Positions 51,439 through 60,214 of a stretch of 64,000 nucleotides of DNA are shown here, one piece after another. A program made the translations under genes and the position numbers. Position 1 is the stretch's first letter. Every line of letters starts with the position of its first letter. The notes beneath the pieces are model-generated. The model was not told where the DNA came from. It saw only the letters and a list, made by a program, of their open reading frames with translations, and searched no databases. The DNA is from Pseudomonas sp. (GTDB lineage: Bacteria; Pseudomonadota; Gammaproteobacteria; Pseudomonadales; Pseudomonadaceae): positions 1 through 64,000 of the forward strand of contig NZ_JAUYGD010000069.1 of assembly GCF_030690725.1 (NCBI RefSeq), in the 5' to 3' direction.

Positions 51439-51807
51439 TCAGGCCGTTTGCGGCGCGCGCACCCAGCGCAGCAGCGCCAGCACCACAGCAAATACCGCGA
51501 GGCTGGCGCTGTACAACACCAGCGCCGGCAGAGCGAGTAGCAATGCCGGCACTGCCAAACGCTTGCCCCAGAGACCCGGCAGCACAAACGCCAGCACAGC
51601 AATAATCAGCGCAGCCCAGGCCAAGACCCGGAAATGGATCAACCAGCCAAGGCTCGCACGCACCTCGCAGGCCAACTGCTGCGGGGCGTCGACGCACAGG
51701 CCGACCCATTGCGCGCCTTCCATCAGTTGGTAACGCAGCGCAAAGCTCAGCGCCAGACACAGGGCTGCAGCGATCAGCAGAGCAGTCAGGGGCAGATAAC
51801 GGGACAT
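51439..51807 (-). CDS. Hypothetical inner-membrane protein
   Basis: A 122-residue protein starting MSRYLPLTALLIAAALCLALS, with three hydrophobic helices (about residues 5-22, 55-78 and 82-105) and two cysteines (VGLCVDAPQQLACEV) in the first loop that could form a periplasmic disulfide. The start is set by the predicted helix; the frame continues 46 codons upstream over the gap, with no better site. It ends at the same point as the convergent GH17 gene. No function recognised. Confidence 0.65.
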   Translation of the reverse strand: MSRYLPLTALLIAAALCLALSFALRYQLMEGAQWVGLCVDAPQQLACEVRASLGWLIHFRVLAWAALIIAVLAFVLPGLWGKRLAVPALLLALPALVLYSASLAVFAVVLALLRWVRAPQTA

Positions 51808-51911
51808 GGGCAACTCAGGCAGATAAACAGGCTGCGCAGGATAAGCCACCGCGTCACGGATAACACCCTCCAGTGATCGCCCCTTGCAGCCTCCCCAGCT
51901 AGAATCCAGCC

Positions 51912-52484
51912 ATGCTGATACGTCGCCTGATACTGATCGCCGCAAGCCTGCTCGGCCTCTGGATGCTGTGGGTCATACTGTTGCCCGCGCCCAGCGGCCT
52001 GCCGCCCACTACGCCGCTGTCCAGCGGCAGCTGGCGCGTGGCGGAGCACACGGTCAGCAGGCTGGAGAGCTTCCAACTCGAAGCACGTATTCTCGGCCGT
52101 GAAGACTACTACCTCGACCGCGGCGCCAAGCTCTCGCCGACTGACCTGGCGCTTGGCTGGGGACCGATGGCCGACCCCGAGGTGCTGCGCCACATCACCA
52201 TCAGCCAACGTAACCGCTGGTACTTCTGGCGCGCCGAACAACTGCCAATCGAACGCCGGCAGATCGAGATCCACAGCGCCAATATGCACCTGATACCCGC
52301 CAACCCTGAAGTAGCCAGCATTCTGGCCGGGCTCAAAACAGGCCAGCAGATTCGCCTGAGCGGGCAACTGGTGCGAATCGACGGTGACGATGGCTATCGC
52401 TGGGTCAGCTCGCTCAGCCGCGAAGACACTGGCGACGGCGCCTGCGAGCTGATCTGGGTCGAGCAGTTGGCCGTGCTGCCGTAG
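51912..52484 (+). CDS. Hypothetical membrane-anchored protein
   Basis: A 190-residue protein with one N-terminal helix (about residues 5-24) and a soluble domain containing REDYYLDRGAKLSPTDLALGWGPM and WVSSLSREDTGDGACELIWVE. Proteins with this arrangement occur in other gammaproteobacteria; I cannot name a function. Likely periplasmic. It diverges from the small membrane protein gene with a 104-base gap. Confidence 0.75.
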   Translation: MLIRRLILIAASLLGLWMLWVILLPAPSGLPPTTPLSSGSWRVAEHTVSRLESFQLEARILGREDYYLDRGAKLSPTDLALGWGPMADPEVLRHITISQRNRWYFWRAEQLPIERRQIEIHSANMHLIPANPEVASILAGLKTGQQIRLSGQLVRIDGDDGYRWVSSLSREDTGDGACELIWVEQLAVLP

Positions 52485-52508
52485 CAAACTGGCCTTCCAC
52501 ATGGCGCT

Positions 52509-52536
52509 TTTGCCTGAAAACTGGCAGTTCTATAAC
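52509..52536 (+). promoter_or_regulatory. Possible promoter of the hydrolase-mlaA genes
   Basis: TTTGCC (52509-52514), 16-base spacer, TATAAC (52531-52536), about 90 bases before the hydrolase start. The -10 is good, the -35 weak. Confidence 0.35.
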
Positions 52537-52626
52537 TAAACGGCACTTAGCCTGACTTATGTGGTCAAATCGTTCCGCATCTGACCCGCTCCATCAGCAT
52601 CAGTCCTAGCTCTCAGAGATTTAGCC

Positions 52627-53925
52627 ATGTCGCATGTCCCTCGTCTGCTTGCCCTTCTCAGTTGCCTAGCCCTGATTGCCCCCGTCAGCGCGGCCGATAT
52701 CGATGCCAGCAGTTATGGCTTCCCCATCAGCAATGCATTCGAAGCCACCCTGGCGACCACCCCGCCGGAGCTGCGCCCGGAGCTTCCGGCCAACGCCGAC
52801 ATCAACCAGAGCGACTACCAGATCAAACTGCGCCCGGAGCGCGAGTTCGAGCTGCCAGACAATTTCTGGCCGGTCACCAAGATGCGTTACCGCATGGCCA
52901 AGCAGTCTGGCGAAGCGCCGCTGATCTTTATCATCGCCGGCACGGGCGCGCATTACGCCAGCAGCACCCCGGAATACCTGAAGAAGTTGTTCTACGGCGC
53001 CGGTTATCACGTGGTGCAACTGTCGTCGCCGACCAGTTATGACTTTATGACCTCAGCCTCGCGCTTTGCCACGCCCGGCATTACCCGCGAAGACGCCGAC
53101 GACCTGTACCGCGCCATGCAAGCCGTGCGTGCGCAGCATCCGCGCCTGAAAGTCAGCGAATACCATCTCACCGGCTACAGCCTGGGCGCGCTGCAGGCGG
53201 CCTTTGTCAGCGAGCTGGATGAAACCCGGCGCAGCTTCAACTTCAAGCGCGTACTGCTGCTCAACCCGCCGGTAAACCTCTACACCTCAATCACCAACCT
53301 CGACCGCATGGTGCAAACCAAGGTTGAGGGCATCGACAACAGCACCACCTTCTATGAGCTGGTACTGGGCAAGCTGACCCGCTACTTCCAGACCAAGGGC
53401 TACGTCGACATGAACGACGCCCTGCTCTATGACTTCCAGAACTCCGGCGAGCAGCTCAGCGACGAGCAGATGGCGATGCTGATCGGCGCGGCCTTCCGCT
53501 TCTCCTCCGCCGATATCGCCTTTACCTCGGACCTGATCAACCGCCGTGGCCTGATCACCCCAATCAACTACCCAATCAGCGAAGGGACCAGCCTCACGCC
53601 GTTCTTCCGTCGCGCCCTGCAGTGCGATTTCGACTGTTACCTGACCGAACAGCTGATCCCCATGTGGCGCGCGCGCACCGATGGCGGCAGCGTGGCGCAG
53701 CTGATCGACCAGGTCAGCCTGTATGGCGTGGCCGACTACCTGAAAAACAGCAGCAAGATCGCCGTCATGCACAACGCCGATGATGTGATCCTCGGCCCTG
53801 GTGACCTGGGCTTTTTGCGCCGCACCCTGGGCGAGCGCCTGACCGTTTACCCGCTGGGTGGCCATTGCGGCAACCTCAACTACCGCGTCAATAGCGACGC
53901 CATGCTGGAGTTCTTCCGTGGCTAA
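52627..53925 (+). CDS. Secreted serine hydrolase, alpha/beta fold
   Basis: A 432-residue protein with a signal peptide (about residues 1-22, LIAPVSAAD) and an alpha/beta-hydrolase-like domain: FIIAGTGAHYASS (oxyanion region), GYSLGALQA (nucleophile elbow, Ser about residue 182), NADDVILGPGDL (acid) and LGGHCGNLNY (His). Its stop codon overlaps the GTG start of mlaA by 8 bases (GTGGCTAA), so the two are translationally coupled. The link to a phospholipid-transport gene suggests a lipid or envelope substrate, which is inference. Confidence 0.85.
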   Translation: MSHVPRLLALLSCLALIAPVSAADIDASSYGFPISNAFEATLATTPPELRPELPANADINQSDYQIKLRPEREFELPDNFWPVTKMRYRMAKQSGEAPLIFIIAGTGAHYASSTPEYLKKLFYGAGYHVVQLSSPTSYDFMTSASRFATPGITREDADDLYRAMQAVRAQHPRLKVSEYHLTGYSLGALQAAFVSELDETRRSFNFKRVLLLNPPVNLYTSITNLDRMVQTKVEGIDNSTTFYELVLGKLTRYFQTKGYVDMNDALLYDFQNSGEQLSDEQMAMLIGAAFRFSSADIAFTSDLINRRGLITPINYPISEGTSLTPFFRRALQCDFDCYLTEQLIPMWRARTDGGSVAQLIDQVSLYGVADYLKNSSKIAVMHNADDVILGPGDLGFLRRTLGERLTVYPLGGHCGNLNYRVNSDAMLEFFRG

Positions 53926-54694
53926 GCCAACCTTCCTTGCCGTGTTTTTCACCCTGTTGCTCGGCAGCAACCTGGCGCACGCCCAGCACGCGGTTGATGA
54001 CGACGGTTTCAAGCAGCCGCTGCAGCACCTGCAGTTCAACCCCGGGCTGGATCAGCGCGAGTTCGAGCGCTCAACCCTCAGCGCGCTGCAAGTCTATGAC
54101 CCGCTGGAGTCGTGGAACCGCCGCGTCTATCACTTCAACTACCGCTTCGATGAGTGGGTGTTCCTACCGATTGTCGACGGCTACCGCTATATCACCCCCA
54201 ACCTGGTGCAGAGCGGCGTCAGCAACTTCTTCAGCAACCTGGGGGATGTGCCCAGCCTGCTCAACAGCGCGCTGCAGCTCAAAGGCAAGCGCGCCATGCA
54301 GACCACCGGACGCCTGCTGCTCAACACCACCCTGGGCGTTGCCGGCCTGTGGGACCCGGCCACGCGTATGGGCCTGCCCAAGCAGCGTGAAGATTTCGGC
54401 CAGACCCTCGGCTATTACGGCACACCGGCAGGGCCGTACCTGATTCTGCCGCTGCTGGGTCCGTCGAACCTGCGTGATACCGGCGGCCTGGTGGCGGATT
54501 TTGCGGCGAAAAGCCAGGTCAACTGGCTGAATGTCGCCGAAGCCAGCGTCAGCCACCCGGAAATCACCCTGCTGGAAGTCGTCGACCAGCGCTCCACGGT
54601 GAACTTCCGCTACGGCCAGCTCAACTCGCCGTTCGAGTACGAGAAGATTCGCTTCTTCTACCATGAGGCGCGCAAGCTGCAGATCGCCGAATAA
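53918..54694 (+). CDS. mlaA: MlaA/VacJ outer-membrane phospholipid-trafficking protein
   Basis: A 258-residue protein of the VacJ family, which removes mislocalised phospholipids from the outer leaflet of the outer membrane. Diagnostic segments are DPLESWNRRVYHFNYRFDE, GVSNFFSNLGDVPSLLNS, LGYYGTPAGPYLILPLLGPSNLRD and SPFEYEKIRFFY. The GTG at 53918 has GGAG 7 bases upstream. The N-terminus is a signal peptide ending near SNLAHAQ, and no Cys or lipobox is present, although the well-studied MlaA is a lipoprotein. The other mla genes are not in the window. Confidence 0.92.
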   Translation: MAKPTFLAVFFTLLLGSNLAHAQHAVDDDGFKQPLQHLQFNPGLDQREFERSTLSALQVYDPLESWNRRVYHFNYRFDEWVFLPIVDGYRYITPNLVQSGVSNFFSNLGDVPSLLNSALQLKGKRAMQTTGRLLLNTTLGVAGLWDPATRMGLPKQREDFGQTLGYYGTPAGPYLILPLLGPSNLRDTGGLVADFAAKSQVNWLNVAEASVSHPEITLLEVVDQRSTVNFRYGQLNSPFEYEKIRFFYHEARKLQIAE

Positions 54695-54711
54695 ACCTGC
54701 GAGCTTGACCC

Positions 54712-54748
54712 AAGGGCCGCCCCCAGGTTTTAACCTGGCGCGGCCTTT
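54712..54748 (+). terminator. Terminator after mlaA
   Basis: GGCCGC/GCGGCC outer and CCAGGTT/AACCTGG inner stems separated by a small internal loop, ending in TTT, 18 bases after the mlaA stop. Confidence 0.75.
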
Positions 54749-54768
54749 GTCGATTCTGGAGATTGATT

Positions 54769-55212
54769 ATGCGTGTCGCCCAACTGGCCAAAGCCGCCGC
54801 AGTCAGCAGTGAGACCGTGCGCCACTACACCGACCTTGGCCTGCTCCGGCCCACGCGCAACCCGGATAACGGCTATCAGGCGTATTCCAGCGCAGACCTG
54901 CAGCGCCTGCGCTTTATCGCCCGCGCCCGCCGTTTGGGCTTTAGCCTGAAAGACAGCCAGCAGATTCTCGCCAGCGCCGATAACGGCCAGGCGCCCTGTT
55001 CTGAGGTACGCGACCTGCTGAGTGAACGCCTGGCGGCGCTACAGGCGCATATCGAGGAGTGCCAGCGCCTGGCGCTGGTGATGCAGAACGCCTTCGACGA
55101 CTGGGCCGACAAGGGCGAATGCGCCCCCGATGGTCAGGCCATCTGCCGCTTGATCGAAGATTTCGAGCCGGATATCGAGCGCCGCCCGGCGACGCCCTGC
55201 CCCGCGCACTAA
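54769..55212 (+). CDS. MerR-family metal-responsive regulator
   Basis: A 147-residue regulator: MerR helix-turn-helix (MRVAQLAKAAAVSSETVRHY to GYQAYS, residues 1-40), a dimerisation helix (about 75-110) and a C-terminal metal loop. Cys77, Cys118 and Cys126 resemble the divalent-metal sensors CadR/PbrR/ZntR (a Cys near 77 plus a Cys-x7-Cys loop); Cys98 is also present. MerR sensors bind the stretched spacer of a promoter; no transporter gene is linked here, so its target is elsewhere. ATG 54769 follows GGAG by 7 bases. Confidence 0.88.
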   Translation: MRVAQLAKAAAVSSETVRHYTDLGLLRPTRNPDNGYQAYSSADLQRLRFIARARRLGFSLKDSQQILASADNGQAPCSEVRDLLSERLAALQAHIEECQRLALVMQNAFDDWADKGECAPDGQAICRLIEDFEPDIERRPATPCPAH

Positions 55213-55218
55213 AAACCG

Positions 55219-55545
55219 CTACTGCGTGTAGCGGCGATGCAGGCCTGGCGGCACACCACTGCTGTCGGTCGGCAACCAGGGACCCTGCGGATTACTGGCC
55301 CAGCTCCAGCCGGAGTTCCAGCGGTAATAGGTGCGCTCACGGTAGTACAGGTGAGGCGCGCCGCCGACCACGTACACGCCTAATTGCCCATTCCACTGGC
55401 TGTCCACCCCAGGTGGTGGGGCAAAGCGTGGATGGTTGCTGCTGCCACTCGGGCTGGTAACCGGCGCGGTGGCAAGCGGGGTCTGCACGCAAGCACCGAG
55501 CCCCAGCAGGCCAACCAGCAGCGCACCATGCAGTAACAGTCTCAT
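55219..55545 (-). CDS. Small lipoprotein at the end of the ccm operon
   Basis: A 108-residue protein with a lipoprotein signal (LVGLLGLGAC, Cys about residue 19), a low-complexity Ser/Pro linker and an aromatic-rich C-terminal part (YYRERTYYRWNSGWSWASNPQGPW). Its ATG overlaps the ccmI stop by 4 bases, so it belongs to the same transcript. I do not recognise the family. A role in haem or cytochrome assembly would be guesswork from position only. Confidence 0.78.
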   Translation of the reverse strand: MRLLLHGALLVGLLGLGACVQTPLATAPVTSPSGSSNHPRFAPPPGVDSQWNGQLGVYVVGGAPHLYYRERTYYRWNSGWSWASNPQGPWLPTDSSGVPPGLHRRYTQ

Positions 55546-56744
55546 GGTGCTTTGCTGTCAGCGCTGTCGATCAGCAGTTGCTGCAGCTCGGTGGTCTTGC
55601 TGGCCAACGGCTGACTGCTGCCAATCCACTCGCCGGTCGTGGCGTTACCGCTGCGCGAGATCCGCGCGACCAGCTGCACCTGTTCAAAGCCGGAGATCTT
55701 TAGCTGCGGCATCATCGCATCGCTGTCCGACAGGCTGACCTCAGCCGGCAGGTCCGCCACGCTCAGGCGCTTGACCGCCAGCGGCATTGGCGGCCCGGAG
55801 ACCGCGCGAGCGAAGATAAACACCGCATCCCCCGGTTGCACCTTGGCTTGCAGCTCGGCGGCCAAGGCAACACGTACGGTCAGGCCCTGGCTGGCTGCAG
55901 GCGCAGCATCGGCCGCAGGCGCACCAAGCTGCTCACGGGCGCGGTCAATCCCGCCCTGAATCGCCATACGCGAAGGGTCCTCAGCCGGCAGCACCGCCAC
56001 CAGCTGTTGCCAGCGCTCAATCGCCTGCTGGAACTGCCCGGCTTCATAGGCGGCAATACCGAGCAGGCCAAGGCTGGTGACTTCTGCAGGGTCGCCTTTC
56101 AGCGCCTCATCGGTGAGTGCCTGCAGCTGTTCGGTCCATTGCTTGTCACCGGAAAAATACAGCGCCTGCGCCCACTGCCCGAGCAGCTCCGGCTCACGCC
56201 CGGCTACATCTATGGCGCGCTCGAAGGCCACGGCAGCATCAGCGGCGCGCTCTTGAGCCATATAGGTACGGCCGAGGAAGTACCAACTTTCAGCGGACTT
56301 GGGATCGTTCTTCACCGCAGCTTCGAGGCGTGCAGTCATTTCCTCGATGGTCTTCGGCTGCTGGGCAAAGGCTTGCGCGCGCTCGACATCATCGATGGCG
56401 CCCCACTGCTGATACAGGCCATACCCCAGCAGCGGCATCAGCAGCGCAGCAATCAGCGGAATCTTGCCACCCAGCGTGCGCTGGGTCCGCTGCGCCTGCG
56501 CGCCTTCGGTATCGGCGAGCAGCTCGCGGGCTGCCTCATCACGGCCATTGGCCAATTGCTCGGCATTCAGCGCACCCGCGTCGTGCTGGCCTTGCAGGTC
56601 CAGCAAACGTTCCTGATACAGGGTCACGTTAAGGGCGGTACGGTCTTCTTCGGCCTGCACCTTGCGCGCACGCAGCACCGGGATCAGCAGAAACGCCAGG
56701 GCCGTCAGCAACAGCAGGCCGGCGCATAACCAGAATTCAATCAT
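55542..56744 (-). CDS. ccmI: Cytochrome c maturation protein CcmI
   Basis: A 400-residue apocytochrome chaperone. Two N-terminal helices (about residues 3-22 and 93-112) flank a cytoplasmic leucine-zipper-like loop, and a periplasmic TPR domain (about 125-280) holds the apocytochrome C-terminus. A C-terminal domain follows that is longer than in minimal CcmI proteins. It shares one base with the ccmH stop. In Pseudomonas this gene is also called cycH. Confidence 0.92.
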   Translation of the reverse strand: MIEFWLCAGLLLLTALAFLLIPVLRARKVQAEEDRTALNVTLYQERLLDLQGQHDAGALNAEQLANGRDEAARELLADTEGAQAQRTQRTLGGKIPLIAALLMPLLGYGLYQQWGAIDDVERAQAFAQQPKTIEEMTARLEAAVKNDPKSAESWYFLGRTYMAQERAADAAVAFERAIDVAGREPELLGQWAQALYFSGDKQWTEQLQALTDEALKGDPAEVTSLGLLGIAAYEAGQFQQAIERWQQLVAVLPAEDPSRMAIQGGIDRAREQLGAPAADAAPAASQGLTVRVALAAELQAKVQPGDAVFIFARAVSGPPMPLAVKRLSVADLPAEVSLSDSDAMMPQLKISGFEQVQLVARISRSGNATTGEWIGSSQPLASKTTELQQLLIDSADSKAP

Positions 56745-57226
56745 CAGTCTTTCTTATCCACAGGCGTTTGATTAAGCAGAGCAGCCAGACGCTGCTGTTC
56801 ATCGGCAGACAGGCCACTGGCGGCGCTGCCTGGCTTGCTGCGACGACGCAACAGAATGACCCCGAGCAGGACGAAACCACCGACCAGCAGACCGGCCGGG
56901 CCGTACCACAGCAGCAGGGTGCGTGGCGTTACCGGCGGCTTATAGAGGACGAAATCGCCATAGCGGCTGACCAGAAAATCGATGATCTGCTCATTGCTCT
57001 GGCCTTCCTCCAGCATGCGGAAGATCTGCGCACGCAGGTCCATGGCTATCGGTGCATCGGAGTCGGCAATGTTCTGGTTCTGGCACTTGGGGCAGCGCAA
57101 CTCTTCCACCAGATTGCGGTAACGCTCGCGCTCAGCCTCAGTGGCAAATTCGTAGGTGTCGATAGCGGCCTGGGCGGTTCCCAGCAGCGCCAGCCCCAGG
57201 ACGGCGGCGGTCAGCAAGCGCTTCAT
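56744..57226 (-). CDS. ccmH: Cytochrome c maturation protein CcmH
   Basis: A 160-residue thiol oxidoreductase that reduces the apocytochrome haem-binding cysteines. Signal peptide (about 1-20), CXXC site in ELRCPKCQNQNI (about residues 44-47 for CPKC), one C-terminal helix (about 104-124). The ATG at 57226 follows GAGG by 7 bases and overlaps ccmG by 4 bases. Confidence 0.95.
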   Translation of the reverse strand: MKRLLTAAVLGLALLGTAQAAIDTYEFATEAERERYRNLVEELRCPKCQNQNIADSDAPIAMDLRAQIFRMLEEGQSNEQIIDFLVSRYGDFVLYKPPVTPRTLLLWYGPAGLLVGGFVLLGVILLRRRSKPGSAASGLSADEQQRLAALLNQTPVDKKD

Positions 57227-57759
57227 GGAGTAACCTCGTCGACCAATTCCTGATAGAGCGGAGCCAGCTGCTCGCGCCAAACACGCTCATCAATCACACC
57301 GACAAACTTGTGGCGGATGATGCCGTCCTTGTCGATCAGGAAGGTCTCAGGCGCACCGTACACGCCCAGGTCCAGGCCCAGGGTGCCGCGCGCATCGTTG
57401 ATATTCAGTTGATAGGGATCATGGAATTCCACCAGCCACTTCTGCGCGGCGGCGTTGTCATCCTTGTAGTTGACCCCATAGATCGTCACACCCAGCTCGG
57501 CCAGCTTGTTAAGTACAGGGTGCTCAACCCGGCAGGCCACACACCAAGTGGCCCAAACGTTGACCAGCGCCGGCTTGCCCTTGAGGTCAGCCTCGCTAAG
57601 CGTCTTGCCATCCTGCACCGCAGGCAGGGAGAACGCCGGGAACGGCTTGCCAATCAACGCCGAAGGCAGCTCGGTGGGATCGAGGAACAGACCGCGGTAG
57701 AGAAACACCGCCACGCCAAGAAAGACCAGCAGCGGCAACAACAGCAGTAAACGCTTCAT
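57223..57759 (-). CDS. ccmG: Thiol:disulfide interchange protein CcmG/DsbE
   Basis: A 178-residue membrane-anchored periplasmic thioredoxin that supplies reductant to CcmH and apocytochrome c. One N-terminal helix (about 3-22), thioredoxin domain with the active site ATWCVAC (Cys about residues 73 and 76) and the cis-Pro region GAPETFLID. The stop overlaps the ccmH start, and its own start overlaps the ccmF stop by 4 bases. Confidence 0.95.
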   Translation of the reverse strand: MKRLLLLLPLLVFLGVAVFLYRGLFLDPTELPSALIGKPFPAFSLPAVQDGKTLSEADLKGKPALVNVWATWCVACRVEHPVLNKLAELGVTIYGVNYKDDNAAAQKWLVEFHDPYQLNINDARGTLGLDLGVYGAPETFLIDKDGIIRHKFVGVIDERVWREQLAPLYQELVDEVTP

Positions 57760-59729
57760 GCCTGCGCCCCCGCCACGCCCAGTGCATCACGCACGCGGGT
57801 GCGCACCTTCATGCGGTAGCGCTTGTCGGCGGCAGCCAGGAAGCCGCCAAAGCCCATCAGCAGCGCGCCGAACCAGATCCAGCGAACGAACGGTTTGATA
57901 TGCACGCGCACGGCCCAGGCGCCGTTTTCCAGCGGCTCACCCAGGGCTACGAACAGGTCGCGGGTGATCCCGGCGTCGATGCCGGCCTCGGTCATCACCG
58001 ACTGCTGCACGGTGTACAGGCGCTTCTCCGGATGCAGCACGGCAATCTGCTTGCCGTCTTCGAGGATGCGCACCGTGCCTTTGTCAGAGGTAAAGTTCGG
58101 CCCTTCAAAGTGCTCGGCACCTTCGAAAATAAACTGGTAGCCACCAATTTCCACCGACTCACCCGGCGCCATGCGCATATCGCGCTCGAAGCTGCCCATG
58201 CTGGTAAGCACCACACCCAGGGCACAAACCGCCATGCCCAGGTGCGCGGTCTGCATGCCCCAGTAACTACGGGTCAGGCTTGGCAGGCCGCGGAAAAAGC
58301 CTTTGTGGCGGGTTTTCTCAATAATGTCGCGCAGCCCGGCCAGCACCACCCAGGCGGCCAGCAGGCACACGCCAAGCACCGCCCAGTTGAAGTCGCCGAC
58401 CAGGAAGGTGGCGATCACTGCCAGCACCACACTGCCGATCAGCACAGGCGCAAGCATGCTCAGTAGCCACTGCAGCGGCGTGTCCTTCCAGCGCACCAGC
58501 ACACCGACCGCGATCATCGCCATCAGCAGGCCCATTAGCGGTACGAACAGCGCGTTGAAGTACGGCGGGCCGACCGACAGCTTGGCCCCGGTCATAGCAT
58601 CCAGCACCAGCGGGTAGAGGGTACCGAGCAGAATCATCGCCGCGGCCACCACCAGAATCAGGTTATTCACCAGCAGCAGGGTTTCTCGCGACCACAGGGC
58701 AAAGCCGACCTGGCTTTTCACCACCGGCGCACGCACGGCGAACAGCGCCAAGGAGCTGCCCACCACCAACAACAGGAAGGCCAGGATAAACACGCCGCGC
58801 TCAGGGTCGCTGGCGAAGGCATGCACCGAGGTCAGCACGCCGGAACGCACTAGGAAGGTCCCCAGCAGGCTGAGCGAGAACGCGGCAATCGCCAGCAGCA
58901 CGGTCCAGCTCTTGAACACGCCGCGTTTTTCCGTCACGGCCAGGGAGTGGATCAGCGCGGTGCCGACCAGCCAGGGCATAAAGGAGGCGTTTTCCACCGG
59001 GTCCCAGAACCACCAGCCGCCCCAGCCCAGCTCGTAATAGGCCCACCAGGAGCCCAGGGCGATACCGATGCCGAGGAAGGCCCAGGCGACGATAGTCCAC
59101 GGCCGCGACCAGCGCGCCCAGGCGGCGTCCAGCTTGCCACCAAGCAAGGCGGCAATGGCGAAAGCAAAGGCCACGGAGAAGCCGACATAGCCCATGTAGA
59201 GCATCGGCGGGTGAATGATCAGGCCGAAGTCCTGCAGCAGCGGGTTGAGGTCGCGGCCATCAACCGGGGTATTGAACAGCAGGCGCTCGAACGGGTTGGA
59301 GGTGATGATCAAAAACAGAAGAAAACCGATGCTGATAATCCCCATCACCGCGAGCACGCGGGCGAGCATCTCTTCCGGCAGTTGGCGCGAGAAGATCGAT
59401 ACGGCAAAGGTCCAGCCCGCAAGGATCAGCCCCCAGAGCAGCAGCGAACCTTCGTGCGCGCCCCACACGGCGCTGAATTTGTAATACCAGGGCAATGCAC
59501 TGTTGGAGTTGTTGGCCACGTAGGCGACGCTGAAATCGTCGACCATAAAGGCGTAGGTCAGGCAGATAAAGGCAAACAGCATAAAGCTGAACTGGCCCCA
59601 AGCAGCCGGCTGTGCCAGGCTCATCCACTGCCGATCACCGCGCCAGGCACCGATCAGCGGCAGCGTCGCCTGCACCAGCGCCATGCACAGCGCGAGAATC
59701 ATCGCCAGATGGCCGAGTTCGGGGATCAT
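57756..59729 (-). CDS. ccmF: Haem lyase subunit CcmF
   Basis: A 657-residue inner-membrane protein with about 14-15 helices that attaches haem from CcmE to apocytochrome c. The tryptophan-rich WWD motif WGGWWFWDPVENASFMPWL (about residues 235-253) and conserved haem-ligand His residues are present, and a large periplasmic loop precedes the final helix. Both ends overlap neighbouring ccm genes by 4 bases. Confidence 0.96.
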   Translation of the reverse strand: MIPELGHLAMILALCMALVQATLPLIGAWRGDRQWMSLAQPAAWGQFSFMLFAFICLTYAFMVDDFSVAYVANNSNSALPWYYKFSAVWGAHEGSLLLWGLILAGWTFAVSIFSRQLPEEMLARVLAVMGIISIGFLLFLIITSNPFERLLFNTPVDGRDLNPLLQDFGLIIHPPMLYMGYVGFSVAFAFAIAALLGGKLDAAWARWSRPWTIVAWAFLGIGIALGSWWAYYELGWGGWWFWDPVENASFMPWLVGTALIHSLAVTEKRGVFKSWTVLLAIAAFSLSLLGTFLVRSGVLTSVHAFASDPERGVFILAFLLLVVGSSLALFAVRAPVVKSQVGFALWSRETLLLVNNLILVVAAAMILLGTLYPLVLDAMTGAKLSVGPPYFNALFVPLMGLLMAMIAVGVLVRWKDTPLQWLLSMLAPVLIGSVVLAVIATFLVGDFNWAVLGVCLLAAWVVLAGLRDIIEKTRHKGFFRGLPSLTRSYWGMQTAHLGMAVCALGVVLTSMGSFERDMRMAPGESVEIGGYQFIFEGAEHFEGPNFTSDKGTVRILEDGKQIAVLHPEKRLYTVQQSVMTEAGIDAGITRDLFVALGEPLENGAWAVRVHIKPFVRWIWFGALLMGFGGFLAAADKRYRMKVRTRVRDALGVAGAQA

Positions 59730-60214
59730 TGCGCGTACTCCGATTGAGAGGCCTGCTTGGCCGCTTTGGCCGCGTCATGTTTCTGCTGCATGCCGCTCTG
59801 TTCCAGAGCCTGCATCACTTCTGGCGGCATATAGTTCTCATCGTGTTTGGCCAGCACTTCGTCGGCAATCAGCACACCATTGGCGTCGAGCTTGCCCATG
59901 GCGACGATGCCCTGCCCTTCGCGGAACAGGTCCGGGAGGATGCCGGTAAAGCGGATGGTTACGCTCTTGGCGCCGTCGGTAACGACGAAATCGGTGTCCA
60001 GCGAATCGCTGGAGCGTTTCACCGAGCCCTCCTCAACCAGGCCACCGGCGCGGATGCGGGTGTCCTGCGGGGCCTCGCCGTTGGCGATCTGCGTGGGGGT
60101 GTAGAACAGGTTGATGTTCTGCTGCAGCGCACTGAGGGCCAGGGCCACGGCGATGCCGACACCGGCAATGATGGCCAGGACGATATACAGGCGTTTTTTA
60201 CGCACGGGGTTCAC
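59726..60214 (-). CDS. ccmE: Haem chaperone CcmE
   Basis: A 162-residue periplasmic haem carrier, anchored by one N-terminal helix (about 9-28). The covalent haem-binding His and its partner Tyr are in VLAKHDENYMPP (His about residue 124). OB-fold length is normal. It overlaps ccmD and ccmF by 4 bases each. Confidence 0.96.
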   Translation of the reverse strand: MNPVRKKRLYIVLAIIAGVGIAVALALSALQQNINLFYTPTQIANGEAPQDTRIRAGGLVEEGSVKRSSDSLDTDFVVTDGAKSVTIRFTGILPDLFREGQGIVAMGKLDANGVLIADEVLAKHDENYMPPEVMQALEQSGMQQKHDAAKAAKQASQSEYAQ

